Origin: Patiria pectinifera
Lineage: Eukaryota; Echinodermata; Asteroidea; Valvatida; Asterinidae
Assembly: GCA_029964075.1 (NCBI GenBank)
Contig: CM057147.1
Coordinates: 23,767,513 to 23,831,512, forward strand
Reading direction: 5' to 3'
DNA length: 64,000 bases
The notes under the pieces are model-generated. The model made no database searches. It was not told the DNA's origin and was given only the letters and a program-made list of their open reading frames with translations. Positions 22,001-34,000 of the stretch are shown here, in pieces. Position 1 is the stretch's first letter. Every line of letters starts with the position of its first letter. The translations under genes were made by a program, and so were the position numbers.

Positions 22001-25000
22001 GAAGAATGCATCTGTGGCAATCGAGAACAAATAAAATAAAAGGAGAATAAACAAGAATCTGTGAGTGTGTTAAGAAAAAAAGCCACATGTATTTTAAAAA
22101 ATGTGACATAAAAGTTGATCATTATAATGTTTCTGTTAGCAGGCAATTGTATGGTTTGGCTTGAAAATGTGAAGTTTCACAACTCACCGAATTCTATCCT
22201 GTCTTTCTGGTTTCGTTTCAGAAGTCGGATGAGGAGATCTTTCAATTCTTTTGAGGTTCCCTGAGGAATACTGAAAGGCAACAAAACAAACCTTGAATTC
22301 AAGATCAAAAACTCACGGGTTGTTTCGTATTCGTACCAAAACTTTACTGCCATATGTTCTTCTCAATAATTTCACAGAACAGTGGTAATTAGCATAATCC
22401 ACATGCAGCTAGGCCCAGGACCTCTTATGGGTTTAATTGACTACAACGCTGTGATTCACTGCAGGATAAACAATGTAAGAAGCTGACTGTGAAGTTGAAA
22501 GTATCCTCTCTATGGCAAGAAGTAGCCTCTCTATGGCAAAAAGTAGCCTCTCTATGGCAAAAAGTAGCCTCTCTATGACAAAAAGTGGCTATTCTACAGC
22601 AAAAAGTAGCCTATGGCAAAAAAGTAGTCCCTCTATGGCAAAAGTAGCCACTCTGTGGACTGTGAAAAGGTAGCCTATCCACGGCAACAAGTAGCCTCTC
22701 TATGGCAAAAAGTATCCTCTCTATGGCAAAAAGTAGCCTCTCTATGGTAAAAAAGTAGCCTCTCTATGGCAAAAAGTGGCCGCTCTGTGTGAAAACGTAG
22801 CCTCTCTATGGCAAACACATGATTGCGAATGTGTTTCTGACAATATTGAGACTTGACGTACTCAGGCAGTACATGTTTGGCTCGCTGGTAGTATTTCTTG
22901 AGCTCCTGAGGGTTGGAGGCCTTGAACGGCGCAGACCCTGTCAGACACTGGAAGATGATGGTTCCTAGACTCCACAAGTCAGCCTTGCCGTCATACTGCA
23001 GGGACATGATGACTTCTGGTGCCTGATACAACAGAAAAGCCAAAAAAGACTTTCAACCTAAGCTAGTCAACAGGGATGCAAGTGGATTCTGACATTTAAA
23101 TTGAGAATTTGAGGTATTACAAGAATGGTCATTATATGCAATTTGAAAGAAAAACTTGGATTTCTGTAATTATACAGGATCATATCCTTGCTTCAGGCCT
23201 CTTTGACTTATAGACTGGCGCTTTCCTATACATGGGGAGCTTGCCTTGGTGTTCCTGGATCGGCTGCATAATGCACCCTCTCTGGGCAGGTTTGGAGTAT
23301 ATTTTTATGCAATGCGAATTTGAACATATTTACATGGAATTTGCATAATATAAATGAATACATTATTACTATTATTATCCATTTTCCATGAAAAACAAAA
23401 TTGTCTTTTCCAAGAATAACACTGCATGACGTCCGATTACTTAACCATTGCATGAGTCATGAATATCACAGGCAGGCGGTACAGGAGTTTCTCCCTTTAT
23501 GAAACAATAAAAACCACAAATTCAGGAAACTGACTCTGTTACCATGTATAGAGGAGAGCCACACAACGTTGCTGCCATCATATCCTCCTCCAGAATCCGG
23601 GCAAACCCAAAATCAGCTGGGGGGAAAAAAAATGCAAAGGAAAACCATTAGGAGGTCTTCGAACTGAAATCCTACACTGATGTGAGCTTGAAACCAAAGG
23701 AAACAAAAAGTCTAAATTGGTGACCTGAATTAGAATGGGATTCCCAAAGAATGGACCCTTCTGAACTTGACCACAAGTCTTGATCCAAATGTTTGGAACT
23801 TTGCCTATTGGTAATGCTCTTTTATTGTCTCTGTGCATACGTATCCCTTGAAAGAGTGAATATGACAAACACTTGAAAGCCACAATCCAGCGCCATTTTG
23901 GGATGCCAGTGGCCACTGCAAAAATGCTATATCTATATCGGTGAGTGCTGTGGCCTCGTGGTTAAAGGGAATATACATTGCTTTTGCTGTAATTTTCAGA
24001 AATGGATGGAATTGGGGGGTTGGAAATATATAGCAAATATAGTTACACTGACTTTTTTGAGGTTTTGGGTTCGAAAATGCTATAAAAACCAAGAAAAGCA
24101 ATCATTTTCCTGTAGTCTGGTTCCCTGACTCCATATAAGAAGAAACAGAGCAGTTTACATTCATTGGGGAATTGTAAGGTCAGGGAACCAGTCTAGCTGG
24201 CTTGTACCGAATGGCGAGGGGTAGTTTGTTCCAAAGATGAGGACCTGCGTGAGAAATTTGATCGATCACCGCAAGATTTGTGAGTGTGAGGGAGTGCTGT
24301 GGCCTCGTGGTTAAGGGCATCAGATTTGTGGTAATTCTGCACGTTGTGCAGGGTTCGAGTCCTGCCTGGGGTCATAGTGCGTGTACTCTGTCACTCATTG
24401 CTTCTCCCCACCCAGGAGTAAATGGGTACCTCTGAGGGCACAGATGGTGGTTGTGGTTGATTTTGCTTCCATGCACCTAACAGGCAGCATCTGGGCTGTA
24501 TACTCCCCAGGGAGCTGAGAAGGTTTCAGGAGTGTTTGCCCGTTGAAACATGGAAAGTAATAATTGTAAAGCGCTTTGATACCCCGTTGCGGCGTAAAAG
24601 CGCTATACAAATGCCTGCTATTATTATTATTATTATTATATCCATAGCCTTATGCAGACTCATATGAAAATTGATCATTATCTTTAATAATAGACATAAT
24701 TTCCAGCGCCTTGCACACCTAATTGTTGGTAGATACGTGCGCTATATAAGACTCCGATATTACTATCATTATTATAATCTGGGCTATTAAGTGTATAACC
24801 AGTGCGTTTTGGTATATCTCATGGACGGGTGCTCTTATGAGTAGTTCACGCAGCCATCTAGTTACACTCACCGATCTTGATTCTGATGTCTGATGGAGGC
24901 GGGGTCTTCTTCGACTGGTGACTGAGCAGCAGATTCTGAGGTTTCAGGTCTCTGTGGATAATGCCTTTGCTATGTAGAACCATCATTGCTGCAGCTGCAA

Positions 25001-28000
25001 GTATAAAAGCAGAGACACAATTCACTGAGTGATCTGATGTTATCACTGATACCCTCAACAGTTAACAGTTGGAATGCACATGTACTAAACCATTTTTTTT
25101 TATTTTTTATTTTATTTTTACAAGTACTGAATATTTAATGCATTTTTATAGACACATGTATTAAAAAAATGTATATGAACTGAAATTAACTTCCATTGTT
25201 AGCTCAACCACATATATCCGTAGCAGGAAACATTTATTTTAATTATTTTTTTGGCTCACTTCAAACGCAAAGCATTATAGGTACACTTTTGTCTGAAGAT
25301 CGCAAAATATTAGTGTTTGCTGAAAAAATACCCCAGTTTCTTTACAAGCAGCGATGTTTTGCCTTGCTTATGTTTCCAGCAGTGGATAAAGCCAGTGTAA
25401 TTTGAGCACAAATAATATGAAACCATTGTGTCGTTTTGTGGTAAAAACACATTTTCAATTGGGGTGCATTTTTTTCGAAAGTGCTCCTTTTAAAAAAAGA
25501 AGAAGTGATTTTCATGTTAAGCCCTTCCTGACAGTCTCTGAACATAAGAATTGAAATATCAATTTTATTTGGAACTACGGAATTAATTCACATACCTATT
25601 TGCCTCAGGAAGAATCGTATTGTGTCTTCGCTCAGGGTCCCTTTCACTGAAACGACAAATATAAAGCAATAAGCTTTGTACAAGTAAGATATTTGAAATT
25701 GTTTGATTTACTGAGGAATGCATAACAGGAATTAATACATGTTACCTCATTTATTAATATCAAATGCCTTGTAACAAAAATCGATTTAAGTCAAGTTTCC
25801 TTTGTTCTTCAACATTATCTTGTAAAATCTGGGTTTTTTTAAATTGTTAAATTGACTTCAATTTTATGTCCATTACAAGGATTCGAGGTGTTGTATTCAG
25901 TAAAGGAAACACAAAACATGTATGACCTAACACTCCTGATTTCTCATTGGCTACTTGGAATAATACTTTCACACTTGATTGGTTTAGTCTTTGTAAATAA
26001 TTTGTATAAGGCATGAAAGCACGAATAACATTGCAAATATGTTGAAGTCAATTCGAGGTTCATGCGACATTATTTCTGTCTCCGTTCCTTAGTTTTGCGA
26101 CATTTGGCGACGAGGAATGACAAACTTGCAATAAAATTGCCACAGGAGGGTATAATTCTTGCTAACTTCAAGAACTAGTGAACCCCCTGTGCCGTGGAAG
26201 TGTAATAGATTTCGCTTATTGTGCACTCCAAATGTATTACAACACAATGGTCAATTGTATAAATGCAATTTGATAGACCCTTCTAAATAAGGCATATGCC
26301 AGAGTTGCTAGCCACACGTGAACTATGACAGATATAATATCAGCGATGATTCATATTATTGTCTCAACATTGAATAGTGCATTCTCACCATGAAGGTAGT
26401 CTGCCAAGTCACCGCCGTTGCAATACTCCATGACCAGGAACATTGATGTGGACGTTTCCTGTGCAAACAAGTAACATAACAAGGACACTCCTTGAGATTA
26501 AATTTTAACTAGCCCATAATCACATGTCTTGCATGGATATGAATTGCAATGTCAACAATGCTCTTCCATCTCTTGACATTTATATCTGTCACATACAAAA
26601 CAATACATATGAGACTTGTGGATAGATTGATGTACATGTACACGTATGTTGATAGAGTTAGTCACAATTAACTGGAGGATACAAAACTGTTATTGTTTAC
26701 TATTCAGAGAGAAAACAAAAATTCCACAGGAAAATATGACAAATTCAAACAAACAACGGAAGGGCCATAAAAAAATTATGTACATAAGGAAAAAAATGCT
26801 GACTGACAATCATCTTACAGTTTTAAAATTAAAAAAAAATAAAATAAATATCTAGAAAATCGACCAACAGATTATATACCATCATAGAAATGTAATAAGA
26901 GATCATAAACAACACAAACAATATAGAGATAGATATAGACAAGGGAAATTAAACAATTATTTTAATTAAACTAAAACTTTAGTTTGCAACTTTTGGAATC
27001 TGGCTATTTCCCGGCTGCACCACCGGTTGGTCAGTTTTGACGGGTTTGATAATAACATAATTTAAGAAGACAGTGAAGCAACAACAAAAGAAATTTGGAA
27101 ACAGATTTTGTTTTTATTTGTATCTAAAGACGCACCGTTGGAAATTTCCGTTAGAAGTTTGTATTTTTTAATTCCGAGAAGCGCGCAAGCGTTGATACAA
27201 CGCTGTCGACGCACACCCGCACGCAGTTGCTATAATTCATTGGTTCAGTGCGTAGCTGTGATCGGAAAGTGTCCCGGATGCTGAATTTGGGCGCAATTCA
27301 AAACACGACTCAGCAACTTTTGAATTCACAAATTACATGATGTCCAGACTCTACTTTTAAACTTGATTCTGAATGATACATGTATGCCTCTAGGCTCTAC
27401 GTGTACAAAATGGGAATCTTGCCAAAATTCCTTGCATCACACTCTGTTGTGCGGAGTGAAGTTGTAACAATGCCAAGATCAGTGTGAACATGGTGAATGC
27501 ACACAAATGGCAGTGTACACACAGCACAATAGCTTACCAAATTAGCTTCTGAGAATATTTTGAACCTGATAATAGTGTAGGGCCCTACACGTTTTATTAT
27601 GCTCTGAATTGTACATGGCAAAAGTGCATAATGATATGGTAAATAAAATAAATAAACTAAAACTTTATAAATATAGGCCTATATATGTGTGCATTATAGA
27701 CATACCGGTAACAAATGTATTTTCTAAATGATTTTAACCAATTCTAACTGTCCCTATGTAGTTTTGTCAGAAAGAGGTTTTTTGTATCATACAAAGGCAC
27801 GGCTGATCATATACGTGTAATTAATAGATCTCAATGGCTTGTTTTACGTACAACTGTTTCAATTTGCTGGAGAACAGCAAATTAGCTAGGCCAAAAAAAG
27901 AATTTTGCTTCCGATTACATGGCATTTGAAAATAGGGTAGGTAGGTAGGGAATTTGTTTTTTGCTTTTGGCAATTTTGTGTATGTATGATCATATGGAGG

Positions 28001-31000
28001 TGTCTGCAAGTAGTAAAGGGTAAAAGGTAGTAATTGATGGTTTTCAGGTTTTTTTCCTCATTCCCCCCCCCCAAAAAAAATAGGATAGGGCAGAATTGTT
28101 TTGGCCTAGTTTACTTTGAACAACATTCATCCTTCGATACACCCAATATCTGTCTGCTTCTATTGTGTGCTCTTTCGTTCAGAGGGAGTCTTTTGACAAC
28201 ACCATATGGTTGAATACAGACAGTGATACCCTGTTTTTATACAACACAATATAATTTCATAAGCACTTGTCAAAACCAATTATTGTCGATTTTGGCCTTC
28301 ACATCATCACGTTCACTGTAAAATCAGTAGGCCTATGTATGCCTAGAGCATGATTTACAATATGTACACAGAACAATCCAGCACTGATGCTTATGCGTAC
28401 AACCCAGCAATGTTTACGTGCACAATAGATATCAGAAAATCATCTGATCTTGGAAGCATGCCAATTATTGTGATGTATGAAACTCTGTGGTGCAACACAG
28501 ATGCATCATCTGTGCCTACGTGTATCAAACCAGTTGTGTGTCAAACACCTAACTGCACTGCCTGCCCTTCAGTTCAGTGTGTGACCTTGTTTTTGAGTAT
28601 CACCTGATACTATGAGTCATGTGATCAAAACAATTATTGCGACCTTCACTGAACGGAGGCCAACATTGAAAGGTCAAAGTTTTTTTTTGATAAAGGTGTG
28701 CATGATGTTAAATTAATTCTTAGCACACATGTAATGTTTGGGTCTGATATTGTTTTGTTGTAAACACAATTTACAGTTTAAAACAAAATTAACTTTTGTG
28801 TACCGGTATTTTACAAAAAGCCAACAGATTGTGCAAATTTAAAGACTTTCAAGGAACCTGGATTCAGTACTATGAAGAAAAGTATGTTTATATGTACCTG
28901 TACAATGTACATGATGTACATGATAATGGATATGATATAATGTTAGACCTCAAATTATGTATTTAATCACATTTACAATGTATACATGTGTATGCAGAAC
29001 ATGTGAGTAAAATGTATTACAACGCGTTATTTAACTGCATCTGCTACCCCCGGTAAATGTCCTATGGAAATTAAGGAAATATATGTGCTGGGTATTAACA
29101 TAAGCCTACACATCTCGGTTGTCCATTCATTGTCACATGCATGCATGCTGTAGTTTGTACTGATGTATCTCGACTGTCGATCTGTACAATTTTAGTACAA
29201 TATGCAAAATTTAAGCAGAATTGTATTTCAACCTAAGGGTGCTGAAAAATACATTTATTTGTAACAATTACTAGCACAGTTACGCATTTTTTTACGTACA
29301 AAACCTCTTTCTTTTCTTCGTTTTTTTTTAATCCTCACATGCAGTTTAGATCGTTTTGCTATATGTAGACCTACTAGTTGCAAACTGGCTACATATGATT
29401 TCAGTTTTGCAAAGCCTGGACTATTTTCACACTTTTTTTTCTTCATAATATAATAGCGCTGTTTGAATCAGACACTTTTAAAATCTGGCCTAAAAAAATA
29501 TCACACCACTCCTACACGGATGGGACGTAAACAGACTCGGAACCAGCCCAGGGTCCAGTGTGATGTAATGGCTATTTTAGGGACTTACATCATAAGCTGA
29601 TTCTATTCACAAAGTATACGTGGTTCAGCCTTTGTTGGTGACACAACACACAGAGATTCTTAAACTGAATTTGCATTGAAAACATCTTTGAAGAACTAGC
29701 TGTTGATATATTGATCACGCTGTACGGAATGCACAGAACATGTACATGTACATGTACATGTGCACACATGTACATGTCATGTTGTTTGCAACTTGTAGAC
29801 TTTCACAGTATGAACAATTAATGTAACATCAACTAGCTGTTTTTATTGTAATGCTGAATAGGCACAACAGTATAAAACACTCAATGTAACCACTACGCGT
29901 ACGTTATAAAAATATGTTTTACGACACCCCTATAATGGGATGACGTACATGCGATGGCCCATAGAGCACGGAAACATACGGATATATCTGTGATATTAAT
30001 ATAATTTTAGGCCTACTATGAGTAGGCATAATGTGATCGTGTAGATATAGTTGAGTGTAACCTCGAGAACAATGGCATTAAATGCAACCTTGTTGAACAT
30101 TGTACATGCATCATGTGCATACACTGAATTTAAACAGCTGGCTTTGCAACATTTAGTATACTATGTAGGCTACTGAATCAACATTAGCTTGTGAATGTGA
30201 GGATTTGGGTAGAAATGTTCTTTTGTGACTGAAGAGGAAGTTGTACAACAACTGAAACTCTCTTTCATACAGCTGGTCATTCAGGCATGCAACTGAGAAG
30301 AAAGAATAACCTCTACAAGACTTTCTACAGTGTTTTTTTTTTTTACTTTTTAATGGCATGATGTGAAAAACGAGTTTGATGTGAAAAAAAGAGTTGGACG
30401 TGAAAAACGAGAAAATCACCTGATCCAAGGATATGTTGCATGCCTGAGTCATTGCACAAGAAGCTGAAATACCAGTATGTGCCCATGAAAATTTATGCCA
30501 AAACATAAATCCTTCCAACACTTCTAAATGTACAGCAAATTTTGGAGAGTTATGAATGAATTATTGTGGGAGATGCAATTATTTTAACAGCAAAGTTTCA
30601 AATTGAATACAATATTTTTGCTTTCGCATAAAAAAATGGTCGAGATGCTCCAATGTAATAACAATATGAGAGTGCTCTAAAACCGGCCTCCGGTTGACCT
30701 GCGATTAAATTGCTTGCACCACGATGGAACTATAGCTTTGGTCAAGGCGCTGGTCAACAGTATCCGTTAATGGTATCTGGTCATCTGGTCGATAAAAACA
30801 AAAACACTAGCTGGCATTAACGGTTCGTTCTTCGTCAACTGATTTGCATATTGTAGCTGCGTGAGGTCACTGTCCGTGCTTCGTAAATTACATCACGTGG
30901 CTAACGTTTATAAATTTGTTAGCAATCAGTTACCATCAGGGACATTATTGATGAACGCCCGACCAAGCCTATAGTTTTGCACAGCGCAAGCAAATTGCAG

Positions 31001-34000
31001 GTCGACCTGAGGCCAGTTCAGCTTGGATGAAAGCAAATCAAGTATGCAGCTGACAAACTCAACTTGTTTGCCTTTTAAACTGACCTAGGCCTCTCATCGA
31101 AAGGGATAAGCCAAAACAGTTCCAAACACTGAACCCCCCCCCCCCCAGCATCATGTTTGCAGTGCATGACCAGTAGCCGAACTTTGCTCACTGACCAATT
31201 AGAAACCTTTATGATGCCAGAATTTAAATAACAATGCAAGGTTTCTTAACTTACATGTATGTACTGTGAATGAATAGGAGTAAGTTTGGGCCTGCACACC
31301 TGTATTGGTTTTGTCACAAAATGTACACAGTATATTAAGCGCATGTACTTTTAATACATTGTAGCTCAATGGTTAACACAAAATTGTACACTGTGTACTC
31401 ATGCAATTGTAGATGTAATTAAGGTTATTTTACCAATTCACATCCCGTACATTGAAGCTTTCCTAAATTAGAGCCCAGTCAACCCAAACATTTCCTGACA
31501 CAATTTGGGGGATATGTTTTCAAACCACTTTTTGTTGTCATTTACCACAATTGTAAGACCGTATGCACTTGTAGAATACATGCTAATTTTGCATAAAGGC
31601 ACTCTTTTAAGGTTGGTTATAAACGGGTACCACTACTTTTTCAAGGACAAAAAATCACTAAATTGCATTAGAAATTGGTACATAAATTATGTGGAAAGAG
31701 ATCATAAAACAAATGTGCACGTCTGACTTGTCTGACCAAACCAGGTCTTAAAAAAAATGCCAACATTTGTCCAAAGTCTACTTTTGGCTGATTTTGATGA
31801 TAACATGTTCTAGTTCTTTGCATGCACATCTATGTTTTTATTGTTAACAAATTTTTATAGATTTTTATAGATTTATATATTCTTTGTGTAGCCAGAGGTA
31901 TTGGAATTGAAGGCCTTCGGGCCACAGTTTTTAGGTAAACTTTTTTAATTCCGGGCATATGCCCCTGGCTTTCGTCATGTTCGTTTTTGTTTTCTTGGTT
32001 TTTGGTTTTCTCTTATTTTGTCAATGTTTGTTGTTTGTGTTTTTAATGCCGAATAAATAATAATAATAATAATAAAAAGTTTCTGCAAAGCAAACAATGC
32101 TGTGTCAAACTTGTAGCCAATCCAGACAAGACAAGTGAATGTCTATAACTCAACCTTGAAATCTCAAATTGCTGAAATTACATAAAAATGGTTTTTGAAA
32201 AATGTCTGCATATATGTGGTTAACTTGTGGCCACTGTATGGTTGGCACTGTACGATTGGCACAAAAAAGCCAAAGAATATGTAAACCGAGAAGGAAAATA
32301 ACACCTTGATTTCAAACGTTCCCAAATATAAAATGGATCAGTATATTAACAGCACAGGTTTATAGTACACAAATAGATACTACAGGTTTTCATTTCGAAG
32401 AAAATTTCCATTAGCTTCCACAGCAAATGTTCATAATGTCCAAACAGTCTGGGGATATTCCAAGGTGACATTTAACAAAATTTTTAGGCAATAATGTAGC
32501 AGCTGAGTCGCCTCATGTTTTTTGGCCTTGCAAACCATGGAGACAGTCAGACTTACAAAGAGTAACCATGACAACTATCAGTAGAACCAGGGTCACATCT
32601 TAGACAGATTGCTTGAGTTAATTGCCAAGGTTTTTAGAGGATTTTTCTTACCTTAAAATGAAGAAGCGACACAACATTTTCATGATGAAGATCCTGAAGT
32701 GTGGGGGGGGGGGGGGAAAAAAAAAAATATAAGTTTACAATAATACTTGAACGAGGACTTAAAAGGAAGGGTAGATCGTTTGTGCAATTTTTTTCATTTG
32801 AAGCAACAAAAGTGCTCAAAATCTAAAGACGAGTGCTTAACATCTAACCTGAAGATGCTTTAGCTCAAGGAATGCTGTATATTCTAAGAAAACTACATAT
32901 TACATCTCAATTTCAATTCAAAAGTTGCCGAGTCATGTGTTGAATTGTGCCCGAAATCGGCATCCGGGACAAGTTCTCATTGAGCTGATTGCAGCTCTAC
33001 ACGATGTCTCAATGTAAACAAAAGTTCACAAGTAAACAAACTTGACCCCTCGGAAAATCCACTAGTACACAGTAAGTAAGGCATAAGTGTACACATGTAC
33101 ATAAAGTCTACATGTACATGTACATGTACTTTGACCATCTTTTCAGGTATTGCAAGTATAATAAAACTGATAGGCCAAATTAAGGCCAAGTTAAAGGTAC
33201 CGTAGATATAACATTTGGAGCTATCCAAAAACTAACTGACAAAATTATTGTTGAAAATGGTGCGCGTAAGCGTTGACACGACGCACAGGATACCGTTGCA
33301 ATTATTCGTCAGTTCAGCACATGACATCGCGTAGCTACAATCGGCTGAATGATGTGTCCTGGACGCTGATTTCGCACACAATTCAAAACACGACTCGGCA
33401 ACTTTCTAATAGAAACCGAGATCCTAGTTATTCCTAGAATATTGTTTTCCCAGAATATACAGCATTCACAGAGCTAAGACTTCATCAGGCTACTAGTTGT
33501 TAAGCACCTGTCTTCAGATTTTGAGCACTTTTGTTGCTTCAAATGAAAAAAATGCACAAACGTCAAAACTCATATGATCTACGCTACCTGTAAGGAGCAA
33601 CTCAATAACAACGAAACAAGCATAAAACTAAGTAAGATTTGAGGCTTTGCATGGTGGAGATACTAAATAATGAAAGGTTTGCGGAAACACCATGTGCGAA
33701 TAATTTCTCAACTAAGAGAATGGTTCTGAAAAGAACCAGAGGCATAAACTCGACGTTCCGGTCAGTATGCTCTGACCGTCTTCAGGAGAGTGTCTAAACT
33801 CTTAAGCATAAAACTGAAAATGAAAACAAGACTTTTCTCAACTTTGACAATTACTTCCCAGGTACATGTTTCGTAGCTGCAATACACATTTTACTTCCAA
33901 TGAAGGTTCTGACTCTGTCCCTGACCCTTATTAAGCCAGTCACAAACACAATCATGTCCTTATGTAACCACCTGTATCTATGACTGACCTGGGGAAATAC

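Larger units (their letters stand above)
26459..32651. other. ULK intron 3 (6.2 kb)
   Basis: The longest ULK intron. It holds a family C MITE at about 26967-27360, an acatgt microsatellite at 29737-29778, a TIR element at 30679-31018, a C run near 31133-31145 and a LINE-like 3' tail at 31885-32082. The rest is AT-rich sequence with no recognised gene. Confidence 0.6.

Noticed and set aside
29737-29778. Repeated acatgt palindromes as a protein-binding array
   Set aside because: A simple microsatellite (another at 33108-33128) with no other support.
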